This document shows positions 24,519-35,587 of a stretch of DNA of 64,000 bases, piece after piece. Origin of the DNA: JAAYAY01 sp964563135 (GTDB lineage Bacteria; Planctomycetota; Planctomycetia; Pirellulales; Thermoguttaceae). The stretch is from assembly GCA_964563135.1 (NCBI GenBank), contig CAZLWV010000005.1:1-64000 (forward strand). The letters run 5' to 3'. How positions within the stretch are numbered: the stretch's first letter is position 1; each line of letters starts with the position of its first letter. A model generated the notes under the pieces. The model worked only from the letters and a program-made list of their open reading frames with translations, ran no database searches and had not been told where the DNA came from. The position numbers were made by a program, and so were the translations under genes.

Positions 24519-24519
<1 letters not shown>
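24220..24519 (-). CDS. Small DUF4058-like protein
   Basis: This 99-residue ORF begins at the stop of the sulfatase gene (TAATG overlap), suggesting coupled translation. Its second half (PLTLGQPLPCLPLWLTDELA then IPLDLETSYEQTC) resembles the C-terminal part of DUF4058 proteins, a family common in planctomycetes and cyanobacteria with normal members around 250 residues. Either it is a short standalone version or the remnant of a longer gene whose 5' end was lost. No signal or membrane span. Function unknown. Confidence 0.5.
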
Positions 24520-26027
<1,508 letters not shown>

Positions 26028-26484
26028 GGCAGCCTGCCACCAAATCTATGGAGTTTCTACAGTTGTAACGAACGCCGCGCGGTTCATTGTCCACGGCCAT
26101 GGTGCGGGGAGCAAGACCGGTCCGGGCGTGGGGTGAGCGCTAATTCAAACAGGGGGTAGCCTTGGGCGAGTCCATAGAGGTGGGCGGACTGGGGGCACAA
26201 CAAGTTGACGTCGGATAGTCCGACAGTTACAATCGGCGTTGTTAGAAACAGGGGTGCGCCTGCGCAGCACGCTATCGGGCAATTGGCTTCAGTTCCGGTG
26301 TGCCCTCTTGTTTCTGTAGCTTGAATACGGGGGGCCGGATTCAAAGCGTGTGACTGCTCTCTCTTGGATATGGAAGGTCTGTGACAATCGATCGGCACGT
26401 GCGCGTGCTGATGCAGGTCGCGTTCCTGAGGGGGATTCCCCTGTTCGCTGTTATTCTGTTCCGCCCTTTTATCGGAGGTTTGCC
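26028..26484. other. Intergenic region, 457 bp
   Basis: This is the divergent space between the sulfatase and the DUF1559 gene. It holds a perfect short hairpin, GTCGGA-TAG-TCCGAC, at 26210-26224. The frame of the DUF1559 protein is open back to 26350, but the coding signal starts at 26485. No RNA gene or repeat from the other families is seen. Confidence 0.4.
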
Positions 26485-27465
26485 ATGCGTGTAAGACGTA
26501 GAGGCTTCACTCTCGTGGAGCTGCTCGTGGTGATCGCCATCATCGGCATCTTGATCGCCCTGTTACTACCGGCCGTTCAGGCGGCCCGTGAGGCGGCTCG
26601 AAGAAGCCAGTGCACGAACAACCTGAAGCAGTTGGCGTTGGCGTTCCACAACTACAACGACACGGCCAAAGTGTTCCCCGCTTACAATTATCCGATCACC
26701 GGTGTCAGCTCGTGGCTGGCTCACGGGCCATTCACGATGATCCTGCCGTATATCGAGCAGCAGGCTGCCTACGACAAGGTGAACTGGAGCGTGGCGTGGG
26801 ACAACACGACCGTCCAGCCGTGCCTGGTGAAGATTTCGGCCTTCAACTGCCCCAGCGACGGGCCCTACCCCGACAACAACTACCCGGGCAACAATTACAT
26901 GGCCTGCGCCGGCTCGGCACGAATCTTCTACAACACGACCAGCCCCAACAAGGCCAGCGGGATCTTCATGCGCCGGCGGGAGACCACCTTCAGCCAGATC
27001 CGCGACGGAACGGCCAATACGATCATGCTCTCCGAGATCCTCAAGGGCGACAACAACAACAGCAACTACAATGCTGATCGCGACTTCTCCCGTCAGTTGA
27101 ACATGACCACGGATCAGTTCCCCACGGCGGCCGAGATCGAGACGGCCGGCGCTGCGTGCGATGCGGTAGCGGCCGGGGATCATCAGAGCAATGCGGGACG
27201 CCAGTGGATGGGATCGTTTCCCGGCTATGCCTCGTTCAACACGGTGGCTCCGCCTAACTGGACCCATGTCACCTGCTGTGCCGGGACCGGGTTCGGCTAC
27301 GCGTGCGACCGCGACGGCGTGGTTCCGCCACGAAGCTTCCATCCTGGAGGTGTGAACATTGCCATGGGCGACGCCTCCGTGCGGTTCGTCACGGAGACCG
27401 TGGATCTCACCACCTGGCAGCTCATGGGGGCTCGCGAGGATGGCACCCCGGTGCAACTGCCGTAG
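26485..27465 (+). CDS. DUF1559 protein with prepilin-type N-terminus
   Basis: This 326-residue protein has a type IV pilin-like leader: a basic start (MRVRRRG) followed by FTLVELLVVIAIIGILIALL, with prepilin peptidase cleavage expected after the glycine. The remainder is the DUF1559 (SBP_bac_10) domain, seen in LLPAVQAAREAARRSQCTNN, NLKQLALAFHNYND and the closing HPGGVNIAMGDASVRFV. The family is massively expanded in planctomycetes and thought to be surface or pseudopilin-like. GGAGG lies seven bases before the ATG, fixing the start. A terminator follows. Confidence 0.95.
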   Translation: MRVRRRGFTLVELLVVIAIIGILIALLLPAVQAAREAARRSQCTNNLKQLALAFHNYNDTAKVFPAYNYPITGVSSWLAHGPFTMILPYIEQQAAYDKVNWSVAWDNTTVQPCLVKISAFNCPSDGPYPDNNYPGNNYMACAGSARIFYNTTSPNKASGIFMRRRETTFSQIRDGTANTIMLSEILKGDNNNSNYNADRDFSRQLNMTTDQFPTAAEIETAGAACDAVAAGDHQSNAGRQWMGSFPGYASFNTVAPPNWTHVTCCAGTGFGYACDRDGVVPPRSFHPGGVNIAMGDASVRFVTETVDLTTWQLMGAREDGTPVQLP

Positions 27466-27515
27466 TCCTGGCTGCCGCCTCTGCCGAAAGGCAATGTGTT
27501 GCTGACAGCAAAAAC

Positions 27516-27562
27516 GGAAGCGTGGCCCTGGAGATCCCCAGCCAGACCAGGGCCACGTTTTC
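27516..27562 (+). terminator. Rho-independent terminator
   Basis: CGTGGCCCTGG at 27521-27531 pairs perfectly with CCAGGGCCACG at 27547-27557 and is followed by TTTT. The preceding AAAA run makes it potentially bidirectional. It ends the DUF1559 transcript. Confidence 0.88.
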
Positions 27563-27704
27563 AGTGGTCGGGTTCCGGCCCGCTCAGTTGCGAGTTGAGT
27601 GTTGCAGTTCCTGTGCAAGGTGTGTGCAGGTTTGCAGGTCATTTCACGTTGCGGGTTCGACCCGCGTTGGGAACCGTAGATAGCAAGGAATTGGAGCTGT
27701 GCAG

Positions 27705-28004
27705 ATGAGGTTTGCCAGACTACTGTTGGTATTGGTTTTTGTGGCCTTGATCGGCTGCAAGACCGAGAAGTCGATTCCCGTTCAACAGGCCGCCCCTACC
27801 GATCAGGTCAAGTCGGCGCTGCAGAATGTGGCCGACACAGGCATGATCGACAGCGGGATTATGACGGTGCGCGAGCAACTCGAGGCCATGAAAGCTACCG
27901 ACGCGACCAAGGCTGAAGCGTTGCTGAAGGACCTGGCTGAATTGGAGAAGCTCTCCGGGGATCCGGCCAAGAAGAAGGCCGAGGAGATGATCGGCAAACT
28001 CTAG
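27705..28004 (+). CDS. Small lipoprotein, hypothetical
   Basis: This 99-residue protein has a lipoprotein signal (MRFARLLLVLVFVALIGC, lipobox ALIGC). A short mature part is helical and rich in Lys, Glu and Ala (REQLEAMKATDATKAEALLK). GGAG lies eight bases before the ATG. It follows the DUF1559 gene after a terminator, so it has its own promoter. Short helical lipoproteins next to DUF1559 genes are common in planctomycetes, but the function is unknown. Confidence 0.75.
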   Translation: MRFARLLLVLVFVALIGCKTEKSIPVQQAAPTDQVKSALQNVADTGMIDSGIMTVREQLEAMKATDATKAEALLKDLAELEKLSGDPAKKKAEEMIGKL

Positions 28005-28084
28005 CCTGTCTCGGTCGATCGCTCCGGCCCCATCCGGCGGCGACCGAGCAGCGAGAGATCTCCGACACAAATAGTGGACCACAG

Positions 28085-28129
28085 ACGCGCCGAGCCTCTC
28101 TGGCTGGAGAGGGTCGGCGTGTTCGTTTT
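28085..28129 (+). terminator. Probable Rho-independent terminator
   Basis: ACGCGCCGAGCCTCTC at 28085-28100 pairs with GAGAGGGTCGGCGTGT at 28107-28122 (one mismatch, one wobble), followed by a short T-rich run ending TTTT. It lies 80 bp beyond the small lipoprotein gene. Confidence 0.65.
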
Positions 28130-28286
28130 GCGGACGTCTGTCCAAGGGCTTTCCATGCCAGGGGACGAGTCGGAGGGAGTGATTCCGCGGCGTCTCGCGA
28201 GAGCTGCTTCATCTGCCGATCCTGACGAACTAGAATAGCAGCTGCAGTTCGTTTCCAGAGTTGGCCGAGAACCGAGGGCACCATCC

Positions 28287-29735
28287 ATGGGGCGTGACGC
28301 TCGCAAGCGACAACGCCGGGAGGCGGCTGGCGAAGGGCCGGATCCGTCAGGCAACATGGATCGTGCCCAGGGTCTGCCGTGGGCGGCCTGGTTGGGGGTG
28401 GGAGTTGTGCTCGTAGGGGCCGCGGTCTGGCTCGGCATGCGGCAAGCCGATGAGACACGCAAGGCCGGCCAGGTTGCGCCCGATGCATCGCTGGCGGATG
28501 TGGCATCGCTGCTCGGGGTCGATGCAAAGGTACCCGAGGATGCGGAGGGGCTCCGGAGGGAAACCACGGCCATCTGCGAAGGGCTGGTCCGCAGCCTCAA
28601 GGACCGTCCCGAGGCCTATACACTGCTCGCCTTGATGCGCTATCGGTACGGCCTGAAAGAAGAGGCGCGACAGGCGTGGCAGGAGGCGATCCGGCTCAAC
28701 GAGAAGTTCTCGCCGGCCCACCTGGGACTGGGGCTGGTGGCGGCGGATATGGGGCAGGATGCGGAAGCGGCAACGATGCTGCGGCGCGCCATTTCGCTGA
28801 ATCCTTCCCTGGAAGACGCCTATGCCAAGCTGGTGGAAGTGCTGCTTCGGCAGAACGAGACGGACGAAGCTCTCCGGATCGGGCAGGAGTTCGTCGAGCG
28901 GTTTCCCAAGAACAAGGCGGCCGCCTTCTGGCTTGGACAGGTTCACATGCAGTTGCAGCACTATGAGGAGGCGGTTGCCGCTCATGAGGCGGTCATTCGG
29001 CAGTATCCCGATTTCGCCGCGTCGTACAACTCGCTGGCAACAGCTCACGCCCGTCTGGGGCATCGGCAGGAAGCCGCTGCGGCTCGGAAGAAGTTCGCCG
29101 AAGTGAAGGAGAAGGATCTCGAGAAAGACCGCAACCAGAACCGCCAGTACGAGGATCCGGTGATTCAGCGACAGATCCTGGCCGAAACGCATTTCTCGGC
29201 AGGAGATGTTCACCGCAATGTCGGGCATCTCCGCATGGCCGAGGCGCACTGGCTCCGCGGAATTCAAGTTCAAAGAGAGGATGTCCATTGCCGCGAGGCC
29301 CTGGTGGCTCTCTACCAGTCGCAGGAGCGGTGGAGCCTGGCGGCTCAAATGGCCGGGCAGATCGCTCGTCTGAACGCTGAGGATCCCGCCGCCTGGCTGA
29401 CCTTGGGCCGCCTTCACCGCCGTGCCGGATCAGCGAGCGAGGCGGAGACCGCCTTTCGTCGGGCGATTGCTCTCCAGCCGGAGGCGGCCTCGAATTACCT
29501 TGAACTGCTCCAAGTCGCATTGGAGGCGGGCCGGCCGCTGCCCGACGGGCTTGCCCTCGCACGGAAGGCCGTGGAATTGGAGCGCTCGCCGGATGCCTGC
29601 ATCATGCTGAGCTCGCTGCTGGACGAGGCGGGAGATCGAGATGGAGCACGGGCTGCGATCGAGGACGGACTCAAATCGGCTCCCGGTGACCCCCGGTTAC
29701 GACAAGCCCATGAACTCTTGCTAAAAGACAGGTGA
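28287..29735 (+). CDS. Membrane-anchored TPR protein
   Basis: This 482-residue protein has a basic N-terminus (GRDARKRQRREA), one membrane helix at about 32-50, and then at least nine tetratricopeptide repeats. Repeat signatures include AYTLLALMRYRYGLKEEARQ, AHLGLGLVAADMGQDAEAAT, AAFWLGQVHMQLQHYEEAVA and AAWLTLGRLHRRAGSASEAE. TPR arrays serve as protein-binding scaffolds. The CRTAC1-like gene starts within five bases of its stop; the TPR and CRTAC1 pairing is frequent in planctomycetes and acidobacteria, so the two products probably act together at the cell surface. Confidence 0.9.
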   Translation: MGRDARKRQRREAAGEGPDPSGNMDRAQGLPWAAWLGVGVVLVGAAVWLGMRQADETRKAGQVAPDASLADVASLLGVDAKVPEDAEGLRRETTAICEGLVRSLKDRPEAYTLLALMRYRYGLKEEARQAWQEAIRLNEKFSPAHLGLGLVAADMGQDAEAATMLRRAISLNPSLEDAYAKLVEVLLRQNETDEALRIGQEFVERFPKNKAAAFWLGQVHMQLQHYEEAVAAHEAVIRQYPDFAASYNSLATAHARLGHRQEAAAARKKFAEVKEKDLEKDRNQNRQYEDPVIQRQILAETHFSAGDVHRNVGHLRMAEAHWLRGIQVQREDVHCREALVALYQSQERWSLAAQMAGQIARLNAEDPAAWLTLGRLHRRAGSASEAETAFRRAIALQPEAASNYLELLQVALEAGRPLPDGLALARKAVELERSPDACIMLSSLLDEAGDRDGARAAIEDGLKSAPGDPRLRQAHELLLKDR

Positions 29736-29739
29736 CGCG

Positions 29740-31494
29740 GTGAAGTTCCTGGAGTCGACCCCACGACTATGGTCGGGAATGGCGCTTTGCGCCCACAGGA
29801 GACCGGCCTTGCGGCCCGACAGCATGTCCCTGGAGATCCCGGTCAGGTTGGCACTCTGCGCGGCTGTGCTCGCCGCGCTGTCGCTGCGGGCTGCTACCGC
29901 TGCCGACGATTGCACGATCCGCCTGACGGACGTGACGGCGGCGACCGGAATCACGTTTCAGCATACCGACGGCAGTACCGGCCGGCGCTACATCGTGGAA
30001 ACGGTGACCGCCGGCATGGCAACGTTCGACTACGACGGCGATGGGCTGATCGACATCTATTTCGTCAACGGTGCGGCGACTCCGGAGTCGAAATTCGACA
30101 AGCCTCCACGCAACGCGCTCTACCGCAACCTGGGCGACCTGCGGTTCGCCGACGTGACGGACGAGGCTGGGGTCGGGGATACGGGCTACGGACTGGGCGC
30201 GACGGTGGCCGATTACGACAACGATGGGGATGCCGATCTGTACGTCAGCAATTTCGGCCCGAACGTGCTCTACCGCAACAACGGCGATGGGACCTTCACC
30301 GATGTCACACGCGAGGCCGGTGTTGGCCGCGGCGACAAGGTGGGGGCGGGTGTGTGTTTTCTCGATGCAAACGCCGACGGCCTGCTCGACCTGTATTGCG
30401 CCAACTACGTCCGTTTCACCTACGCAACCCACGTGGAAACGGTCGTCGACGGCCATCCGCAGTACACGGGGCCCAAGGACTATGAACCGGAAACGCACGA
30501 CTTCTTCATGAACAACGGCAACGGCACCTTTCGCGATGCGGGCAAGGAGTCGGGGATCGCGGCCCATGCCGGAACGGGAATGGGCATGGTGTGCCTCGAC
30601 TACGACAACGACGCCGACACGGATATCGCCGTGCTCAACGACGTGCGCGGCAACTTCCTGTTCGAGAACGACGGGACCGGCCATTTCGAGGAGATCGGCC
30701 TGGCCGCGGGGATCGCCTACAGCGCCGACGGCATGGAGTTGGGGAGCATGGGGATCGACTGCGGCGACTACAACAATGACGGGTGGCTCGATCTCTACCA
30801 GACTTCCTACGCCGCGGAACTGCCGGCGCTGTATGCAAACACCGGGGCCGGTTTCTTCGAAGACGTCACCCGGGCTTCCGGCGCGGGCGAGGGCTGCTTT
30901 CCTTACGTGAACTGGGGAACCGGGTTCGTCGACTTCGACAACGATGGCGATCGGGACCTGCTGGTGGCCAACGGCCACCTGCAGGACAACGTTCATCTGT
31001 ACGATACGGCCACGTCGTACGAGGCCCGCAACGTGGTGCTCATGAACACCGGCAAGGGACAGTTCGTCGACGTCTCCAGCCAGTGCGGCGACGGGCTGCT
31101 GCCCAAGCTGAGCAGCCGTGGTACCGCCCTCGACGATCTGGACAACGACGGCGACGTGGATGCCGTCGTCCTGAACTCGAGGAAGCCGCCGACCGTCCTC
31201 CGCAACGACTCGGCAAGCGGCAACCACTGGATCGAGATCCGCCTTTGCGGCGTGAAATCCAGCCGCGACGGCGTGGGGGCCCAGGTCCGTGTGCGGACGG
31301 GCGACCTGGAACAGACCGACGAAGTCCACAGCGGGCGGGGATACCAGAGCCACCATGGAATGCGTTTGCACTATGGGTTGGGAAAACGCGATCGCATCGA
31401 CCGGATCCAGGTTCGCTGGGTGGGAGGACACATCGACACCCTCGAAAACGTGGCTGCCGACCAGCTTCTGACGATCGAGGAAGGCGGGAAGTAG
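29740..31494 (+). CDS. CRTAC1-family FG-GAP/VCBS repeat protein with ASPIC/UnbV domain
   Basis: This 584-residue secreted protein is an FG-GAP-type beta-propeller with many calcium-binding loops (DYDGDGLIDIYFVNG, DYDNDGDADLYVSNFG, DYNNDGWLDLYQTSY, DFDNDGDRDLLVANG). The C-terminal ASPIC/UnbV domain carries SRDGVGAQVRVRTG and IDRIQVRWVGG. The annotated start is a GTG four bases after the TPR stop. An ATG at 29824 (MSLEIPVRLALCAAVLAALS) gives a cleaner signal peptide and may be the true start, though neither has a strong ribosome-binding site. Function is probably surface binding or adhesion. Confidence 0.9.
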   Translation: MKFLESTPRLWSGMALCAHRRPALRPDSMSLEIPVRLALCAAVLAALSLRAATAADDCTIRLTDVTAATGITFQHTDGSTGRRYIVETVTAGMATFDYDGDGLIDIYFVNGAATPESKFDKPPRNALYRNLGDLRFADVTDEAGVGDTGYGLGATVADYDNDGDADLYVSNFGPNVLYRNNGDGTFTDVTREAGVGRGDKVGAGVCFLDANADGLLDLYCANYVRFTYATHVETVVDGHPQYTGPKDYEPETHDFFMNNGNGTFRDAGKESGIAAHAGTGMGMVCLDYDNDADTDIAVLNDVRGNFLFENDGTGHFEEIGLAAGIAYSADGMELGSMGIDCGDYNNDGWLDLYQTSYAAELPALYANTGAGFFEDVTRASGAGEGCFPYVNWGTGFVDFDNDGDRDLLVANGHLQDNVHLYDTATSYEARNVVLMNTGKGQFVDVSSQCGDGLLPKLSSRGTALDDLDNDGDVDAVVLNSRKPPTVLRNDSASGNHWIEIRLCGVKSSRDGVGAQVRVRTGDLEQTDEVHSGRGYQSHHGMRLHYGLGKRDRIDRIQVRWVGGHIDTLENVAADQLLTIEEGGK

Positions 31495-31516
31495 GTCCCG
31501 TGCGCCGCACGGGACC
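31494..31516. terminator. Hairpin between convergent genes
   Basis: GGTCCCGTGC and GCACGGGACC form a perfect ten-pair stem around GCC immediately after the CRTAC1 stop codon. There is no T-run on either side, so termination efficiency is uncertain. Confidence 0.5.
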
Positions 31517-31575
31517 TTGAAGCGGACATTCACTCCCCTCGGAAATCCCGCGCCGCCGTACAGGACCTCCCAGCC

Positions 31576-33663
31576 TCACACCGGCGCATCCGTCGGCCCG
31601 CATGGAGCGACCTGCCGCAACTGCTTCCGCTCTTTGAGCCATCCGTAGCAGTCGGACAGGTCGAGCGTCGACAGGATATCCCAGACAAAACTCGACAGGG
31701 GCCAGGTGTAGTCTTCCGACTCGGCCAGGGCCGAGTAGGCCACCAGGGCATTCTTGAGGGTCACCTGCCGAACCCGATCCGACACGACCGCGGCAAACGT
31801 GGCGGGGATTGCGCCCCAGCCCTTGGCCGCCAGGTGGATTTCCTCGTAGCCGCTGGCTGCCAGCCACTCCAGCACGCCCAGCACGTCGCGTGTCCGCTGG
31901 GCGGGCATGGCGTCGTCGAGCATCAGGCTGTGGGCGGCGCCGAAAAAGTCGCTGCCGTAAGGCTGCAGGTACTGGTTCACCCCGCACGTGTCCGGTTGGG
32001 ACTGGCCGATTCCGCGGACGTCGCAGGCGAAGAAGGGCACCGCCGATTCGGCTTCGAGCAATTCCTTCACGAGCGGCTCGTCGCGCAGCTCGGCATCGGC
32101 CGAGTGGTGCGAGATGTAGAGCAGCGCACGTTTGCCTTCGCGCGGCGGGCGGCTGAGGCGCTGCTCGTCCTCCAGGAGGCTGACGAGGGCATGAATCCCC
32201 GGCTCGGTCTCGACGGCGTAGGTAACGGCCGTCTTCTTGGGATACTTGCGGCCGCCGATGGGGCGCAGGATGCGGTAATCGGGCACGGCGATCGACTCGG
32301 GCAGCTTCAGGACGCCGCGAACCGCCTGGATGAGTGCATCCCCCTCGGGCGTGCTGCGGTCTCTGCGGAGTCGCTCGGCCTTCTCTTTGGTGAAAGAAAA
32401 GACGGTTCGCGACCCGAGATCCGCGACCTGGCCCTTGGGCGTGCACTGGAGGACCTCGTCTTTCTCGATCACGAGGGCGGGTTCCGCCTGGGCGTCGCTG
32501 ATCCGGGTGACCCGATTGAACCAGCGGTACATGGCCTCGCGGTTCTCCTGGGTGTAGCCGTGGGGAGTGGGGCCGATGAACATGGCGATGTTGTCTTCGG
32601 CCCCGAGCAGCTTGTAGAGGTGCTTAAGCCGGGTGTACGACTCTTCGACGCCGCGAGCGTCAAAGAAGTCCTTTTCCTTGCCGAGGATGATGACCGGTGC
32701 CGGGGCCAGGGCGGCGAGGAAGTCGGAGTGGTCCAGGCCGAGGGCCAAGGCCCTGGGCGGGCACTGCTCGGTGTCGGCCGGCAGCTCGTTCTCGGCGTTC
32801 CGGCGAAAGGTGGTCACAAAACACGAGGGGGCCGCCATGGTCCAGCGGTGTTCGACACCGCAGAGCCAGGTGGTCATCGTGCCGCCGCCCGAGTTGCCGG
32901 TCACGCCGACCTGTTTCGGATCGACCTCGGGACGGGTGAGGAGATAGTCCAGGGCACGAACGCCGTCCCAGGCCCGCCACGAACCGAGAAACTCGCCCAC
33001 GAGCATCTGCTGGTTGCCCGCGTAAAGGTGCTCTTTGACGCCCACGCCGATGCGGCTCTTGAGTTCGGCGGTCACGTACTGGAGGCGTTCACCTTGTCCG
33101 ATGGGATCGTAGATGAGCACGACGTAGCCCTGCCGCGCCAACCCCTGGGCAAATGACTGATAGGCCTCGGCCGCCTTGCCGTTCTCGGAATGGCCGCAAG
33201 TGCCGACCACGCCGGGCAAGGGGAACTTGCGATCCTTGGGTACGTAGAGGTTGGCCGTCACGAGCATGCCGGGGCGGCTCTCGAACATGACGTTCTCAAT
33301 CTTGTAGGCATCGCGCTGGACGATGCCGGTGACCTTGGCATTGAGCGGTGTCCGCTCCGGTTCGGGGCCGAAGCAGGTGCGAATCCGCTGGCGAACGCTT
33401 TGTACATACTGTTCCGCATCGGCCTTGGTCTGGAGAGCCGCCCGTTTCTCACCCGCCAGTGCTTCGGCCTGGCGGACTCGCTGGACGAGGTAGTTCTGCA
33501 TCATCCTGGGAAAGCGATTGAGCGGTACCAGTTCCTTGTCGGCCGCCTGGGCCAGGGCCGTGAGCTCATCGGTCATGATCCAGTCGGCCAGGGCCAGGCC
33601 GAGAAGGGAGGCTCCGGTCGCCTGCAGCAGTTGTCGTCGTGTGGTGCGAAGTTGGGCGGTCAT
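31576..33663 (-). CDS. Exported alpha/beta hydrolase (acetyl xylan esterase-like)
   Basis: This 695-residue protein has a Tat-like signal (TTRRQLLQATGASLLGLALA at about 8-27). The first half is an alpha/beta hydrolase of the large esterase group that includes acetyl xylan esterases. The nucleophile elbow is GVTGNSGGGTMTTWL near 253-267, and PVIILGKEKDFFDARG and TPHGYTQENR follow in the positions of the acid and His. The last 200 residues form a second, degenerate hydrolase-like half (ALLYISHHSADAELRDEPLV, IHLAAKGWGAIPATFA) without a clear nucleophile. It probably deacylates plant or algal polysaccharides; the substrate is inference. Confidence 0.82.
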   Translation of the reverse strand: MTAQLRTTRRQLLQATGASLLGLALADWIMTDELTALAQAADKELVPLNRFPRMMQNYLVQRVRQAEALAGEKRAALQTKADAEQYVQSVRQRIRTCFGPEPERTPLNAKVTGIVQRDAYKIENVMFESRPGMLVTANLYVPKDRKFPLPGVVGTCGHSENGKAAEAYQSFAQGLARQGYVVLIYDPIGQGERLQYVTAELKSRIGVGVKEHLYAGNQQMLVGEFLGSWRAWDGVRALDYLLTRPEVDPKQVGVTGNSGGGTMTTWLCGVEHRWTMAAPSCFVTTFRRNAENELPADTEQCPPRALALGLDHSDFLAALAPAPVIILGKEKDFFDARGVEESYTRLKHLYKLLGAEDNIAMFIGPTPHGYTQENREAMYRWFNRVTRISDAQAEPALVIEKDEVLQCTPKGQVADLGSRTVFSFTKEKAERLRRDRSTPEGDALIQAVRGVLKLPESIAVPDYRILRPIGGRKYPKKTAVTYAVETEPGIHALVSLLEDEQRLSRPPREGKRALLYISHHSADAELRDEPLVKELLEAESAVPFFACDVRGIGQSQPDTCGVNQYLQPYGSDFFGAAHSLMLDDAMPAQRTRDVLGVLEWLAASGYEEIHLAAKGWGAIPATFAAVVSDRVRQVTLKNALVAYSALAESEDYTWPLSSFVWDILSTLDLSDCYGWLKERKQLRQVAPCGPTDAPV

Positions 33664-33830
33664 GGTGTTCTCCCGAAGCTGCGCGAAGGACAGGGTGTGC
33701 TTCGATGGTTTTAGCTCTGCCGAGAGGGTGGGTCAAGAGTTGCGTCCAGGTCCGCAATCCGGAGCCCGATCGCTCGCGGAGATCGACATCCAACTGCTGC
33801 CTCAGACGGGTATCTGGCATCGAGCGCGTC

Positions 33831-34166
33831 GGCCCTTACAAGGAGAAGTGCTTTCTCGTCCAGCCGCTCATGCGCCAGCTCCTGGCGGAGGGCAAGCTGA
33901 CGGGCGCGGCGGCCGAACTCATGAAGCCCTTTCCGGCCGAGATGCTCTATGACACCCAGTCCGATCCTTACGAGATCCAGAACCTGGCCGAGTCGGACCG
34001 GCTGGAACACCAACTGGCCCTGGCCAGACTGCGGGCTGCGCTCGACACCTGGATCGTCGAAACGGACGACCGAGGCGAGCGTCCCGAGCCCGCGGAGGTC
34101 GTGGCACCTTTCGAGAAAGAGATGCACGATTGGTTCGGCACTCCGGCATGGCATGAGCGTGAATAA
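33831..34166 (+). pseudogene. C-terminal remnant of a sulfatase
   Basis: The translated segment YKEKCFLVQPLMRQLLAEGK, followed by FPAEMLYDTQSDPYEIQNLA, closely matches the C-terminal domain of planctomycete sulfatases; compare YELFNLAEDPGETANL in the intact sulfatase at 24519. The catalytic N-terminal two-thirds is missing. The sequence upstream to about 33664 shows no recognisable sulfatase motif. The frame is open from 33639 but has no sensible start. It lies between the hydrolase at 31576 and the MFS gene. Confidence 0.7.
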
Positions 34167-34272
34167 ATACTCGGCATCTTGACTCATCTGGATCCCGGTT
34201 CCATACTCGCCTCCGGTTGGGCGAGAGATCTCTGGACCCCAAGAAAGAAGGTAAGCTCCTTTCCGAAGATCA

Positions 34273-34345
34273 GCGACCAGCAGGAGCGGGCCATGTTATC
34301 CGAGCGGTAGCTCGTACCGGCGGGCGGCCCCGCCGCCCGCGAGCG
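34273..34345. repeat. Dispersed repeat, CGAGCGGTAGCTCG family, copy 1
   Basis: The segment with GCGACCAGCAGGAGC and CCGAGCGGTAGCTCGTACCG lies immediately before the MFS start codon and ends in a GC-rich hairpin (GGGCGGCCCCGCCGCCC). It aligns with 51349-51422 and 57321-57386. Confidence 0.7.
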
Positions 34346-34354
34346 AGAGTGTTC

Positions 34355-35587
34355 ATGACGCTTCTGATTCCCACGCGACGTCGCTGGATCATTCTGCTCA
34401 TCATCTTCAGCGCGATCGTCCTGAACTACTTCGATCGCCAGATCGTGTCGATCCTCAAGCCGACGCTCAAGGCGGAGTTCGACATTGACGATCGCGGGTA
34501 TGCAAGCATCGTCAACGTGTTTGCGGTGTGTTATGCGATCTCGTATCCGATCGTCGGCTGGCTTGTCGACCGTTTCGGTGCCCGCGTGATGATGCTGCTG
34601 GGGATCGTAACCTGGTCGCTGGCGTGCATCGGCACAGGGCTGACGCGGACTCTCGGGCTGTTCACGGGCTTCCGGGCGCTGCTCGGCCTGGCGGAGCCGG
34701 TGGCGTTTCCGGCCCAGTTGCGGGTGGTGGCCATCTGGTTTCCAGGCACGCTGCGGGCCACGGCCAACAGCGTGTGTGTGGCCGGCAGTTCCATCGGAGC
34801 CATTGCCGCGCCGCCTCTGGTGGCCTGGCTGGCGCTGAAATTCAACTGGCATGTGGCCTTCGTTGTTCCCGGACTGGCGGGGCTGATGATCGCCGCGGTC
34901 TGGTGGTTCGTTTACCGTGACCCGCCGCCAGAGATGGCCGGCGAGCTGGATTTTGCCGCCTCGATTTCCCGGCCCGGCTTCTCCTGGCCCCAGCTTTGGC
35001 GAACTCGCAGCCTGTGGGGCGTGCTGTTGTGCCGCTTCATCAGCGACCCCGTGTGGTACTTCTGCCTGTTCTGGCTGCCGGGCTACTTCCAGGAGAACTT
35101 GGGACTTTCGCTGGCTGAGACCGGCATGATCGGCTGGATTCCGTTTCTTGCCGCCGATCTGGGGGCGATCGGCAGTTCCGCCTGGTCCGACTGGCTGGTG
35201 CGGCGCGGCATCGAGCCGCTCAGGGCCCGCAAGCTGATGCTCACGGCCATGGCGGCCCTTGCTCCGGTGTGCGTATTCACGCCCTATCTCGAGCACCCGG
35301 CACTGGTGCTCCTCGTTTTCAGCGTTGTGGCCGTCGCATGTCTGAGCTGGCTGTTCACACTGAGCGTTGTGGTGGCCGAGACCTTTCCCACGGCCAACGT
35401 CGGCGGGGTGCTGGGAATCGCCGCCGGATTTGGCGCGGCCGGGGCCATGGTGTTCAACTACTACGTGGGCGAGGCCATGCAGAACCTGGGCATGGCCCGG
35501 ATGTTCCTCATCATGGCCCTCCTCCATCCGGTGGCCGCCCTGGTCCTCTGGACGTGCACGCGGCCCGAGACTCCTCCAGAAGGATGA
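34355..35587 (+). CDS. MFS transporter, anion:cation symporter type
   Basis: This 410-residue inner-membrane carrier has about twelve membrane helices. It opens with WIILLIIFSAIVLNYFDRQI, the classic start of hexuronate and glycerol-phosphate-type carriers. The loop 2-3 signature GWLVDRFGARVMMLLG and the R-rich loop FRALLGLAEPVAFPAQLR also fit the ACS family (ExuT/UhpT-like). The ATG at 34355 is preferred over an open frame back to 34217 because the first helix follows directly; the upstream codons come from the dispersed repeat. Its stop overlaps the start of the FAD gene (ATGA), so the two are coupled. An acidic sugar substrate is plausible. Confidence 0.88.
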   Translation: MTLLIPTRRRWIILLIIFSAIVLNYFDRQIVSILKPTLKAEFDIDDRGYASIVNVFAVCYAISYPIVGWLVDRFGARVMMLLGIVTWSLACIGTGLTRTLGLFTGFRALLGLAEPVAFPAQLRVVAIWFPGTLRATANSVCVAGSSIGAIAAPPLVAWLALKFNWHVAFVVPGLAGLMIAAVWWFVYRDPPPEMAGELDFAASISRPGFSWPQLWRTRSLWGVLLCRFISDPVWYFCLFWLPGYFQENLGLSLAETGMIGWIPFLAADLGAIGSSAWSDWLVRRGIEPLRARKLMLTAMAALAPVCVFTPYLEHPALVLLVFSVVAVACLSWLFTLSVVVAETFPTANVGGVLGIAAGFGAAGAMVFNYYVGEAMQNLGMARMFLIMALLHPVAALVLWTCTRPETPPEG

